Source: Methanofollis ethanolicus
GTDB taxonomy: Archaea; Halobacteriota; Methanomicrobia; Methanomicrobiales; Methanofollaceae
Reading direction: 5' to 3'
Length of the DNA: 64,000 nt
NCBI RefSeq assembly: GCF_001571385.1
Contig: NZ_BCNW01000001.1
Span: forward strand, 1,798,001-1,862,000
The notes under the pieces are model-generated. The model saw only the letters and a program-made list of their open reading frames with translations, was not told the DNA's origin and did no database searches. Of this stretch, positions 9,560 through 18,349 are shown piece after piece. The translations under genes and the position numbers were made by a program. Position 1 is the stretch's first letter. The number at the start of each line of letters is the position of its first letter.

Positions 9560-10025
9560 GTCAGGGGCACGTCATCCCTCACATGTCGGATCTTCAGGCA
9601 CCCTTGACCACCCTCCTCACACCAGAAGAGCAGGCAGGAACACTGATCCATCGCCACTCCCCGGTCATCTTCATCGCTCCCCGGCATCCCTGTGATTACG
9701 ATGGGGCCGGAAAGACAGAGGAGAGAACGTGAAGAAGGGGGGTGTCGTCTCCGGCGCTTTTTTCGCGAGGGAGTACAGAATAATTTTCCACAGCCAGAGA
9801 TCTCTATCTTCCGGGTACATTCGGGTGGCGAGATTTTGTTCTTGACGTGCCACCAGGGGTGGGGATGACAAACCCCCGTGTCAGGATCTCTATTCTACCT
9901 TCCCGATCCGATTCTGACACAGAGTTCATCCCAGAACTGATCCGAACCTTCATGCACGCCGATGAAAGGACGCACATTCAGTTCTGAAAAATCCAGTTCA
10001 GGCGTCTTGTCCGGGGGGTTTCACT

Positions 10026-10270
10026 CGAAAATCGGCTCTGTAGAAACCATCATGGGAAAGTACTTCCTGAAGCGATAGGGAGAAAAATTCTATTCAGATG
10101 TGCCTGGTCCGGGGGCTGCCGCCCCCGGTCCCCCTGCCACGAGGATAGGGGGTGGAGGGCAGTCCCCTCTTCAAAATGCAGGTTTCCCCCTTTGAGGTCC
10201 AATCCTCGCGCGGGGGTCCGGGGGCAAAAGTCCCCCGGCTAGATCGTGGGGAAGGCAGTGGATCTGTGTA
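10026..10270 (+). repeat. Dispersed intergenic repeat, copy A
   Basis: Modules in order: GAAAATCGGCTCTGTAGAA, a GGGGGCTGCCGCCCCC hairpin, CCCCCTGCCACGAGGATAGG, GGAGGGCAGTCCCCTCTTCA, then GGGGGTCCGGGGGC with a following AGTCCCCCGG and a GTGGGGAAGGCAGTGG tail. The same module order recurs in copies B and C. Confidence 0.6.
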
Positions 10271-10618
10271 CCTCTTCATAGGATCGGAGTTACATCGGCC
10301 GAAGTAGGAGGGTTTACCATGAAAATGATCCCGGGGAACGACTCCCCGGGTTCGCACGGGGCTCTGACTCTCATCGAGCATCCCCTTTCAGAGATGGAAT
10401 CTCCGCCTTCTGCCTTCCCGGCCCTATCGCACTGCGGGGGTCCGGGGGCAAGGAGAAGACCGAAGGTCTTCGAGGCGTCCCCCGGCGCGAGCGTAGAGGA
10501 AGGCACGTTGACCAGCAGATCCCAAAGAACAATTTTCATCCCGTATGCTTGAGCCTGGGGTTCATGCCCGATTCTACAGAGCCCGAAAATCAGAGATTTT
10601 CTCACGGTCGCTATCGCT

Positions 10619-10756
10619 CCCTCCCCCCTACCCCCCATCATTGCGATAGGGGGCGGAGGGCAATCTCCTTCATCAGGATCTCTCTTCCCCGACCCTATCC
10701 TGTTTCGGGGGTCCGGGGGCGTCAGTCCCCCGGTGGAGTGGTGGGGGAAGGCAGTG
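10619..10756 (+). repeat. Dispersed intergenic repeat, copy B
   Basis: Contains GCGATAGGGGGCGGAGGGCA, a CTTCATCAGGATCTC stretch, a CCCCGACCCTATCCTG stretch, GGGGGTCCGGGGGCGTCAGT and GTGGGGGAAGGCAGTGG, matching the second half of copy A. A partial copy (GCGGGGGTCCGGGGGCAAGG) lies at about 10433-10452. Confidence 0.6.
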
Positions 10757-10875
10757 GTTTCGCACGATTCGTCGTCATGGAATTCGGGAAGATATCGACC
10801 CGATCAGGATCTTTTCTCCCGATCCCTGCATGAAGAGGTGGGGGAGTGAACGAGAGTATCGGAATATGCTCACAT

Positions 10876-11916
10876 TCAGGAGACCGGAGAGGTCTCCCCC
10901 GAAAACAGAAGTTTTCTCGGCCCATCAAAGAAAAATCTGATGCGGTCTGTGGCGGCATCGTCAGGATAATAATACCCTATCGCCGTCGGCGTCGAGAACC
11001 AGCACCTGCCGGTGCAGTCCACAAAAACAGTCTTTATGACGTTCGACCAGATGCCGTGGGCCCGGTAGACGTGGTCGAGGACGACGCCGTCCTTCCACTG
11101 GAATAGCCCGTGGTCGGTCGCCACCCAGAGAGAACCGTCTGGGGCGGGGCAGACGTCGTTGATCTCACTGACGCCAAGGTCGCCCGGCGCACGGATCGTC
11201 GTCTCCAGACCGTCGCCGCCCAGGTGGGCGACACAACTCCTGTTGAAGAGGTAGATCCCGCCGAAGGGATCTGTGACCGCATCCGTAAACCCGGTCACCT
11301 GGCGGTCACCGGCAAGGACCGGATAAAACCCGGCACTCCAGTTCTCCCCGACCGCAAAGACGCCATCCACATGGGAAACGCAGTACAGCACCCCGTCGGC
11401 AGGGTCAAGGACGAGGTCGTCTAGGGCATAACTCCCCGGGCCGCCATGGAAAGGCTTGAACCAGGTCCATGACCCATTTTCCAGCCTGTGCATCCCGGCA
11501 TTGTGCGTCTCTATCCAGAGGGCGTCGTCCCAGCGCTGGAGACCGATCACGATAGGGTTCTTGAGTTGCTCCTGGCCGGCTACCACCTCAAAGGCCTGAC
11601 CATTCATCCGCTGCAGTCCCGCAGGAGTCCCTATCCAGAGCATCCCGTCAGGCCCGTAGGCGACCGAGAGAATAAAATCGGAGATGAGCGCGTCTTTCCT
11701 GTACGCAGGAGGATAGTGATAGGTGGTCCAGTTGCCATTATACGACGTCAGGCCCGAGGACGTGGCGAAGACCACCTCACCCTCCGGACCGTTGGTATAA
11801 TCATTCACCAGATATGTCGAATAGGTCGACGATGAGGGCGGGAAGATCACCAGATCGGCAGACACAGGTGCCACGAGAAGAAGAAAAAACAGGAGGGGAA
11901 TTACATCTCGGTGCAT
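10876..11916 (-). CDS. Secreted beta-propeller protein at the end of the taxis operon
   Basis: A 346-aa protein with a Sec signal peptide (MHRDVIPLLFFLLLVAPVSA) followed by repeated propeller blades of the two-component-regulator (Reg_prop) type, for example SVAYGPDGMLWIGTPAGLQR and CPAPDGSLWVATDHGLFQW. There is no transmembrane anchor or kinase domain after the propeller, so it should be exported and free or surface-bound. Its start overlaps the end of cheD by 16 bp, which puts it in the che operon. It could be an extracellular ligand-binding partner for a receptor; that is inference. No close functional assignment is possible. Confidence 0.8.
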   Translation of the reverse strand: MHRDVIPLLFFLLLVAPVSADLVIFPPSSSTYSTYLVNDYTNGPEGEVVFATSSGLTSYNGNWTTYHYPPAYRKDALISDFILSVAYGPDGMLWIGTPAGLQRMNGQAFEVVAGQEQLKNPIVIGLQRWDDALWIETHNAGMHRLENGSWTWFKPFHGGPGSYALDDLVLDPADGVLYCVSHVDGVFAVGENWSAGFYPVLAGDRQVTGFTDAVTDPFGGIYLFNRSCVAHLGGDGLETTIRAPGDLGVSEINDVCPAPDGSLWVATDHGLFQWKDGVVLDHVYRAHGIWSNVIKTVFVDCTGRCWFSTPTAIGYYYPDDAATDRIRFFFDGPRKLLFSGETSPVS

Positions 11917-12395
11917 GTCCCGCTCGCCTTTCTGACCGTGATCTTTCCGTGGTTCTGCGGGAAATACAGCACCGACCGCCCCACCTTCCCGCCGACATCC
12001 TCGGAGATGACCGGGATACGGTGTTCCTGCAGGGACATATGGACAGCCTTGATATTCCGATCGCCGATGTTCAGGTTATTGTCATTGAACCCGAACATAT
12101 TGGCTCCGCCCACCAGTTTTGCCGTGAGCGACCCGTTCCTCGATCCCTGTGCATCCATTCCTTCGAGAAGGACGGCAACAGCCGTATCCGCAAACTTTCC
12201 CGGCCGATCCCTGTGGCCTTTGCTTTCAGGCAACATGACATGCGCCATGCCGCCGATAGAAAGACGCTCATTGTGGAGGATCAGGGCGATGCATGAGCCG
12301 AGACCGATGGTGGTCATCGGCCCGCTGCCCACACAGTACTCCCCAATCCCGATAACCCGCGCATTCACACCGATAGGCTGAAATTCGACCATCAA
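11901..12395 (-). CDS. cheD: Chemoreceptor glutamine deamidase CheD
   Basis: CheD (164 aa) deamidates receptor glutamines and is stimulated by CheC in the CheC/CheD/CheY adaptation system. The catalytic Cys and His motifs are present as GLGSCIAL and GGMAHVMLPES, followed by AKLVGGANMF, GDRN and DVGGKVGR. Length is normal. It begins 7 bp after the cheC stop codon and its end overlaps the propeller gene. The initiator is one of two adjacent ATG codons. Confidence 0.96.
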   Translation of the reverse strand: MMVEFQPIGVNARVIGIGEYCVGSGPMTTIGLGSCIALILHNERLSIGGMAHVMLPESKGHRDRPGKFADTAVAVLLEGMDAQGSRNGSLTAKLVGGANMFGFNDNNLNIGDRNIKAVHMSLQEHRIPVISEDVGGKVGRSVLYFPQNHGKITVRKASGTCTEM

Positions 12396-12402
12396 AATCC
12401 TC

Positions 12403-13023
12403 TCAGGAAGACTGAGCTGGCGAAGTCAGAGATTCAAGGAGGGTGACAAGGTTTTTGAGCAATGTCAGGTCAGGGAAGAGGAGGAGCGTCCCTTCGATCT
12501 CGTTCTGGCCGTTATGAAGGTTCGTCCTGAAGATGACCACTTCGTCCGTATCCTGTGCAACATCCGCAAGGATCGACTGAATGCCTGCATGAGCCATATC
12601 CACGCAGAGAGACGGCGGAGACGGCAACATAACGATGCCGAGCAGTTCGGCGGTCGCATCCAGGAACGCCGAAACCATGATGTTCCCCACCTCGATCAGA
12701 GCGCTCTGGTCCATGTCATTGATCTCCCGATCCATGTCGTTCATGCCAAGCATCGTATTGGTCAGGCATACCGCCGACTTCTGCGGCATATAGAGAACGA
12801 CATACCCCTGTCCATGGGCTTCGCCGGTAATCTGGAAGACAACAAGCGCAGCACATTCGTCATCGATAACCGAGTAGAACTTTGAGATGTCGATGATGGA
12901 GACCGCCGGTACATCCATCTCGATCTGGCTCATGAGCATCTGGGAAAGGGTGGTCGCGGCATGGGCAGCGCCAATGTTTCCGAGTTCTCCCAGTGCATCC
13001 GTCTGTAACGCTGTTAATTGCAT
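12403..13023 (-). CDS. cheC: CheY-P phosphatase CheC
   Basis: CheC (206 aa) removes phosphate from CheY-P and regulates CheD. Both phosphatase active-site helices are visible: ALGELGNIGAAHAATTLS near the N-terminus and ALIEVGNIMVSAFLDA around residue 110, each with the conserved E-x-x-N. The gene lies 10 bp after cheA and 7 bp before cheD in the same operon. Confidence 0.95.
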   Translation of the reverse strand: MQLTALQTDALGELGNIGAAHAATTLSQMLMSQIEMDVPAVSIIDISKFYSVIDDECAALVVFQITGEAHGQGYVVLYMPQKSAVCLTNTMLGMNDMDREINDMDQSALIEVGNIMVSAFLDATAELLGIVMLPSPPSLCVDMAHAGIQSILADVAQDTDEVVIFRTNLHNGQNEIEGTLLLFPDLTLLKNLVTLLESLTSPAQSS

Positions 13024-13033
13024 ACTATGTGCC

Positions 13034-14962
13034 TCATACTATGGTGTTCACATCAAGGACCGGCACCACTTCGCCGTCACCGGGGATGGTGACACCCCCG
13101 ACCCCGGGACAACTTCCGACAAGGGCGCTGAGCGGCTTTACGACGACTTCCTGCTGCCCTTCTACGACATTGGCCAGGATCCCGCATTTCTTTGAACGAT
13201 ACTGAAGGACGACAAGGACTTCGCCCGATTGGAAACTGCCGAACATGTCGTCCAGCGTGTAGAGAGGGAGAACCTCGTCTCTGAGGAGGATCACCCGGCT
13301 GTTGCCGACCCTGTGAATCCCCTCGCTCTTGAGCATTGCCACCTCGACAACATTCGAGATCGGGATTGCGCACCTCTTTCCATTGATCCTGACCATCATC
13401 ACCTCGACGATGGCCATGGTGGGCGGCAGGACAAGTTCGAAACAGGTGCCCTTCCCGTGGACAGACTCGACCTTGATAGACCCCTTCAGGGACTCGATCG
13501 CCGCCCTGACCACGTCAAGACCGACGCCTCTCCCGCTGATATCGGTGATCGTATCGGCGGTCGAGAATCCCGGGTTGAACAGGACGTCGATGATCTGGTC
13601 GTCTGTCAGGGTTGCCGCCTCTTCGGCGGTGTACAGCCCACGGGAAACAGCCTTCTGGCGGACCTTCTCAGAGTTGACCCCGGCACCGTCGTCCTCGATC
13701 CTGATGACGACATTGTCGCGGTCACGCCGGGCCGAGAGGCGCACCAGACCCTTTTCAGGTTTTCCGGCCGCTTTCCTCTCCTCGGGGGGTTCGACACCAT
13801 GGTCGACGGCATTCCTGATCAGGTGGAGGAGGGGGTCGTTGAGGCCGTCCATGACACTCCGGTCAAGTTCGGTGTCGCCGCCCTCGATGACGAACTCGAC
13901 CTCCTTGTGGTCGTGTTGCGCCACGTCCCTGACAACCCGCGGGAGGCGGTTGAAGATGTGGTTCAACGGGATCATCCTGATGTGCATCATCAGGTTCTGC
14001 AGGTCGGCCACAGAGCGGCCCACCATATTCAGGGCCTCGTCAAACTCCTTGATCTGGTTCTTCTGGGCGATCTGCTTGAGACGCCCGCGGTTGATGACAA
14101 GGTCCTCGACCAGGTTCATCATCTGGTCAAGGAGGTGAAGATCGACCCTGAGGTTCTTGATCTCCCGTCCCCGTTCATGGTGATCGGATTTCTGGGACGC
14201 CTCTTCCGGTTTTTTCTGAGGTTTCTGCACCGGGCGAGGAGCATCCCGGTCAACGGTGACGCCGGCGATGTCGGTCCCGGAGACGGCTGCCCTGAGCGCC
14301 TCGGCACCGGCATCGCTCTGGACGACGATCTCGAAGTGGGCCTCGATGTTTCCATTCTCGACCTCCTCCCGGGCAGGTTTCATGGAGACGATCCGGCCGA
14401 TCTCTTCGATGTTGGAGAGGACGATCATCGCCCTGACGTCCTTCATCGAACATTCGGGGACCAGGTCGACCCCGACGACATACATATCGCCGGACCCGGA
14501 GGGAGAGGGTACTTCTTCGGGGTGGGCCTCGTCGACACCGTTGTTTTCTGGTTCGTCGCTAGCCGGCGCGCCGCCATCTCCCCCATTTGTCCAGGCCTCA
14601 AGAGACGAGACCAGGTCGTCGATGGAGTTCCCGGTGTCATCGCCCCCACCGTCGATGGATTCGAGGATGTCATCGATCTGGTCGGTACAGGCGAGGAAAA
14701 GGTCGATGAGAGGGGCAGACGCCTTCAGCTTCCCGTTTCTGATGAGGTCGAAGAGGTCCTCCATCGAATGACAGAGCTTTTCGAGCTTCATATAGCCCAT
14801 CGAGGCCGAGGCGCCCTTGATCGTGTGGGCCGACCGGAAGATCTCATCGATCGTTTCCCGGTCTTCGCACTCTTCAAGGGTCAGGAGGGCCTGGGCGATT
14901 GTGTCAAGGTTCTCCCGGGATTCTGTTACAAACAGTCCCCTGTACTCTTCCATATCAGACAT
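13034..14962 (-). CDS. cheA: Chemotaxis histidine kinase CheA
   Basis: CheA (642 aa) autophosphorylates on the P1 histidine and passes phosphate to CheY and CheB. Domains in order: P1 HPt domain with the phosphorylatable His46 in SAHTIKGASAS; a P2-like region (~190-240); P3 dimerisation helices (~270-330); the P4 HATPase with LIRNAVDHG, DDGAGVN and GRGVGLDVV; and the P5 CheW-like domain (~520-642). It overlaps cheB by 8 bp. No CheW gene is present in the window, so the coupling protein must be encoded elsewhere or P5 acts alone. Confidence 0.97.
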   Translation of the reverse strand: MSDMEEYRGLFVTESRENLDTIAQALLTLEECEDRETIDEIFRSAHTIKGASASMGYMKLEKLCHSMEDLFDLIRNGKLKASAPLIDLFLACTDQIDDILESIDGGGDDTGNSIDDLVSSLEAWTNGGDGGAPASDEPENNGVDEAHPEEVPSPSGSGDMYVVGVDLVPECSMKDVRAMIVLSNIEEIGRIVSMKPAREEVENGNIEAHFEIVVQSDAGAEALRAAVSGTDIAGVTVDRDAPRPVQKPQKKPEEASQKSDHHERGREIKNLRVDLHLLDQMMNLVEDLVINRGRLKQIAQKNQIKEFDEALNMVGRSVADLQNLMMHIRMIPLNHIFNRLPRVVRDVAQHDHKEVEFVIEGGDTELDRSVMDGLNDPLLHLIRNAVDHGVEPPEERKAAGKPEKGLVRLSARRDRDNVVIRIEDDGAGVNSEKVRQKAVSRGLYTAEEAATLTDDQIIDVLFNPGFSTADTITDISGRGVGLDVVRAAIESLKGSIKVESVHGKGTCFELVLPPTMAIVEVMMVRINGKRCAIPISNVVEVAMLKSEGIHRVGNSRVILLRDEVLPLYTLDDMFGSFQSGEVLVVLQYRSKKCGILANVVEGQQEVVVKPLSALVGSCPGVGGVTIPGDGEVVPVLDVNTIV

Positions 14963-15989
14963 TTCCCATCTCCATTGTTCGAACCGTCTTCAGTACCTCA
15001 CGAGGTATATCCGAGAGAGGGAGGACTTTATCGACGCTGTTTCTCTTCAATGCAGAGCGGGCCATCCCATAGACGAGACAGTCTTCCTCTTTGCATACGA
15101 ATACCGTCCCTCCGGCAGCCTTGACATCAACCGCACCTTCGCCACAGTCGTTCCCCATCCCGCTCAGGACAACCGCGAGCGTATTGCGTCCATAGGTCCT
15201 TGCCGCCGATGAGAAGGTCTTGTCAATCGCCGGGCGGACGGCATGGACCGGCGGCGCCGTGGAGTGGACGATCTTCCCTCCGGTTTTCCCCTCTCTGGTG
15301 AGTAATGCGGAGATCACGGAGTGGAACCCCGCCTTACAGACGATGACCTCGCCTTTTTTTATGAGATGCCCGTTCTCGGATTCATGTACGGGAAGAGGAC
15401 AGATCCGGTTGAAACGCTCGGCAAGGGCGGCCGTAAACCCTTCGGGCATATGCTGCGTGATGACGACAGCTGCCGTCATGTCGGGGGAGAGATCTGAGAG
15501 GACACGGTCCAGTTGCTGGAGGCCGCCGGCCGACGAACCAAAGAGGACCACATGGGTGGCAAGCTCGTCTGATACGGAGCTGACTTTTTGCGCCGGCCTG
15601 ATCTCTATCAGATGTCTGATCTTTGCCACAAGTTCTTCTTTCAGGCCACGTACCCGGAAGATGTCCTGCGGTTTCAGCATGAAGTCGTCGGCGCCAAGGC
15701 TCAGGGCCAGGCGGGTGTGTTCGGCGTCCTTCGAGGTGAGAGAACTGAGCATCAGGATCTTGGGACGGTACCCGGCACCTTTCAGCCTCTTCAATACCTC
15801 GATCCCGCTGACCTTCGGCATCTCGATATCGAGTGTCATGGCATCTGGCCTGAGCTCGTCGATCATCCTGAGAGCCTCCTCGCCATCTGAAGCGGAGCCG
15901 ACGATCTCTATTCCCGGGGAAGCACTGAGGGTATCCTTCAGTATCGTCCTGATAAAGATTGAATCATCGACAATAAGCACCCGAATCAT
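14955..15989 (-). CDS. cheB: Receptor methylesterase CheB
   Basis: CheB demethylates receptors when phosphorylated. An N-terminal receiver domain (VDDS, acceptor Asp54 in MTLDIEMPK) is joined by a linker to the esterase domain with the catalytic Ser in FGSSAGG, His in ITQHMPEGF and Asp in SGMGNDCGEG. I prefer ATG 15989; a TTG at 15995 in the same frame overlaps the cheY stop codon and is also possible. It lies between cheY and cheA with overlapping ends. Confidence 0.96.
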   Translation of the reverse strand: MIRVLIVDDSIFIRTILKDTLSASPGIEIVGSASDGEEALRMIDELRPDAMTLDIEMPKVSGIEVLKRLKGAGYRPKILMLSSLTSKDAEHTRLALSLGADDFMLKPQDIFRVRGLKEELVAKIRHLIEIRPAQKVSSVSDELATHVVLFGSSAGGLQQLDRVLSDLSPDMTAAVVITQHMPEGFTAALAERFNRICPLPVHESENGHLIKKGEVIVCKAGFHSVISALLTREGKTGGKIVHSTAPPVHAVRPAIDKTFSSAARTYGRNTLAVVLSGMGNDCGEGAVDVKAAGGTVFVCKEEDCLVYGMARSALKRNSVDKVLPLSDIPREVLKTVRTMEMGNV

Positions 15990-15991
15990 GA

Positions 15992-16354
15992 TCAAGCCCC
16001 AAGGACGTTTTTCACCTCCTCAAGCACTTTCGGCGCCTGGAAGGGCTTGACGATATAGCCTTTCGCACCGGTCTTGACTGCCAGTTTTACCATCTGCTCC
16101 TGACCCACCGCGGTACACATCACAATTTTCGCATTCGGATCGGCCGCGCGGATGTTCTTCAACGCGTCGATGCCGTTCATCTTCGGCATGACCACGTCCA
16201 TCGTAACGAGATCAGGCTTCAGCTCCTGATATCTGGCAATGGCTTCTTCACCGTTTTCTGCTTCGCCAACAATGGTGTGCCCTCCGGAGAAGAGAATGTT
16301 CTTCAGGAGAGTTCGCATGAAGAGCGTGTCATCGACGATAAGGATTCTTCCCAT
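15992..16354 (-). CDS. cheY: Response regulator CheY
   Basis: A 120-aa single-domain receiver that carries the signal from CheA to the archaellum motor through CheF. Acidic pocket DD (residues 8-9), acceptor Asp53 in TMDVVMPKMNG, the Thr in CTAVGQ and the Lys in IVKPF are all present. The ATG at 16354 gives the normal N-terminus MGRILIVDD; a longer frame adds residues that do not belong to the fold. The 76-bp gap before it is one of the few spaces in the operon and is AT-rich. Confidence 0.96.
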   Translation of the reverse strand: MGRILIVDDTLFMRTLLKNILFSGGHTIVGEAENGEEAIARYQELKPDLVTMDVVMPKMNGIDALKNIRAADPNAKIVMCTAVGQEQMVKLAVKTGAKGYIVKPFQAPKVLEEVKNVLGA

Positions 16355-16430
16355 GGTCTTCTCAGATTGTATTTGGGGTATCAAAAATATAAAACTTTCG
16401 TTATTAGAAAAGGGTATAATAATTAATTAT

Positions 16431-17228
16431 TTAAACTTTTGTGGCGTCTGTGATGTACCTGACACCTTTTGTCGTAAGTTTAACCTCTCTCCTGACCATC
16501 ACAACCTCTGCAAGGCCGAGACGGATCAGAGCATCATAGATCTGGTCGATTTCTTTCAGGGATACACCGAGCATATTCTCAATCGACGCCGTATCCATCC
16601 CGCTGTAGACGAGCATGGCGACCTGCGCGGACTTCGGGTCCAGGTCCCCCTCCATATCCATGCTCTTTGTGGCGTCCTTCAGGAAATTATAGAGGATCTG
16701 CAGGGTGGTGAGCGGGCAGAGGACAAAACTGGTGACCACCTCGGTCCCCTCGATATGATCGATCTTCACGACATCTGTGTCCTTCCCCTGCACCTCGCGC
16801 TTGGTCAGTTCGATGGATGCAACGTCGGCAAGAGGGACGCATATCTGCTCCGTATTCGAAAAAAACCAGATGCCCGACTTCAATACATCAATGCCGCCTT
16901 TTTCCCAGCGTGCATCCTTGACAAACACCCCGCCCCTGACAGCCGGGGACATGAAGTAGGCGGCAAGGCGGTAGGCATTACATGTCGCGAGGATATGTCT
17001 TTTCAGAACATTCAGAACTTTTTCGACGGACGCGATCTTTATCGGCTGTTTTTCCTGCCCTTTTATGGTGATGCTAAGGACACTGCCCTTCGCGTCAAGG
17101 TCAAAGATCGACTTGTTCGGGATAGCAAAAGATTTCGGGCCGGTGACCTGGATCTCGTCAGGCCCGGGAGTCAGCTTTGCACCCACCCATTTACCATCAA
17201 TCTCGATTTTAACAGGAACGTCAGTCAT
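16431..17228 (-). CDS. cheF: Archaeal taxis adaptor CheF
   Basis: CheF (265 aa) is the archaea-specific adaptor that binds phosphorylated CheY and docks on the ArlC/D/E switch complex of the archaellum. I recognise it by the N-terminal beta-rich domain, the RGGVFVKDARWEKGGIDVLK-type segment, the IWFFSNTEQICVPLADVASI core and a C-terminal winged-helix-like region (YSGMDTASIENMLGVSLKEI). Its start codon overlaps the stop of the upstream gene by 4 bp, so the unknown membrane protein and CheF are translationally coupled. Confidence 0.9.
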   Translation of the reverse strand: MTDVPVKIEIDGKWVGAKLTPGPDEIQVTGPKSFAIPNKSIFDLDAKGSVLSITIKGQEKQPIKIASVEKVLNVLKRHILATCNAYRLAAYFMSPAVRGGVFVKDARWEKGGIDVLKSGIWFFSNTEQICVPLADVASIELTKREVQGKDTDVVKIDHIEGTEVVTSFVLCPLTTLQILYNFLKDATKSMDMEGDLDPKSAQVAMLVYSGMDTASIENMLGVSLKEIDQIYDALIRLGLAEVVMVRREVKLTTKGVRYITDATKV

Positions 17229-18349
17229 TGTTGCTTCACCTTCTTTTTCCCGGGATTTTTCAAAATACCCAGGGTGTCCTGGAGTCCGGTAACAAGGTCG
17301 TCGGCAGAGACCTTCACATCTTTCAGATCACGCAGCAGGCTGTTATAGTCCTCTTTCCTCTGCTTCTTGGAATCGGTCTTGAGGAGGTCCATGAGCGCAT
17401 CGGAATCTCCTCCCCCCATGGCAAATGCCAGCATGTTCTCCTCTTCCGGCTCTTCTTCGATGACGGGGGCAGGGGGCTGGGGAGGCGCGACAGGCGTGGC
17501 CGGTGCGATCGCCGCCGCAACCGCGTCTGCCACGGGGTCGGGAGAGAGACCGTCCACCTCTGCCGAAAGGTCTGCCTCGTCGGGAAGGTCCAGTTCGTCG
17601 AGGCTGATCTCGTCAAGCCCTGCAAGTTCGCCGTCCAGTTCGTCGATGTCACCGAGGTCTGAAAATTCTTCCAGATCAGACGAATTCGCCTCAAGGATCC
17701 CGGAAACAATCGCATCGTCTGTCGGGGCCATGGGGAGGTCATTGTCAAGGGAGATATCCAGTGACGGAGAGACACCCGACCCATTCTCAAGATCGTCGAG
17801 GTTGAGACTCTCAAGGTCCTCCATGCTGACGTCGAGGAGAGGATCAGACGGTGCGGCGCCGGCGGCAACCCCTGCCCCGGCGATAGGTGCAACAGGCAGG
17901 GCTCCGACAGGATCAGCATCCTGCCCCCTCACCGTGGAGTCAAGCTTCGCGTCGATCTCCTGAAATGTCTTGTCCCTGTGGAGCAGGGTGGCCTTCAGCC
18001 GACCGATGCCGTCATGGACAGCGGCCGGCAGGGAAACGAGGACCGCACCGATCCTGCCTGACGACTCTTTTTTTTGCACGGGCAGGGCCTGAACCTCGGC
18101 CACCTCTTTCCTTTTTTCTCTCCAGGCCCGGACATTCTCCCGGATCATGGCCGGGCGGAGGTCGGAGAGGTGGACGGCGCCAAGGAGGAGGAGCATCAGG
18201 CACCCTACAGCGACCGTTGCCCCGATCAGCAGTTCGATCGGGGGGTCGTAGAGGATGAGGACCGAACCGGCGCCCACAGTCGCGGAAAAGATCAGGAAAC
18301 GCCTGATCTTCGGGTTTATCTCGGGAAATTTTAAGGTCTTCATTTTCAC
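17225..18349 (-). CDS. Two-TM acidic protein between arlJ and cheF
   Basis: A 374-aa protein with two adjacent N-terminal membrane helices (FLIFSATVGAGSVLILY and LLIGATVAVGCLMLLLL), a basic juxtamembrane region, a long low-complexity acidic stretch (Asp/Glu/Ser/Leu, residues ~170-275), a Pro/Ala linker and a basic C-terminal helical domain (SDALMDLLKTDSKKQRKED onward). It overlaps arlJ and cheF by 4 bp on either side. No known family is recognised. Its place between the motor platform and the CheY adaptor suggests a motor- or switch-associated membrane protein; that is inference from synteny. Confidence 0.8.
   Translation of the reverse strand: MKMKTLKFPEINPKIRRFLIFSATVGAGSVLILYDPPIELLIGATVAVGCLMLLLLGAVHLSDLRPAMIRENVRAWREKRKEVAEVQALPVQKKESSGRIGAVLVSLPAAVHDGIGRLKATLLHRDKTFQEIDAKLDSTVRGQDADPVGALPVAPIAGAGVAAGAAPSDPLLDVSMEDLESLNLDDLENGSGVSPSLDISLDNDLPMAPTDDAIVSGILEANSSDLEEFSDLGDIDELDGELAGLDEISLDELDLPDEADLSAEVDGLSPDPVADAVAAAIAPATPVAPPQPPAPVIEEEPEEENMLAFAMGGGDSDALMDLLKTDSKKQRKEDYNSLLRDLKDVKVSADDLVTGLQDTLGILKNPGKKKVKQQ

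Larger units (their letters stand above)
9560..10875. other. 1.3-kb non-coding region rich in G/C repeats
   Basis: I see no convincing gene here; open frames lack domain features and start signals. The region holds at least two copies of a dispersed repeat (annotated separately) and pieces of a third. It separates the plus-strand gene at 8381 from the convergent minus-strand taxis operon that ends at 10876. Confidence 0.6.

Noticed and set aside
9560-10875. CRISPR array or RNA gene in the repetitive intergenic region
   Set aside because: Repeats are long, few and unevenly spaced with no uniform spacers; no cas gene nearby. A structured RNA remains only a possibility.
13229-15124. 631-aa open frame antisense to cheA/cheB
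   Set aside because: High GC leaves the antisense strand without stops. CheA and CheB domains are complete on the other strand.
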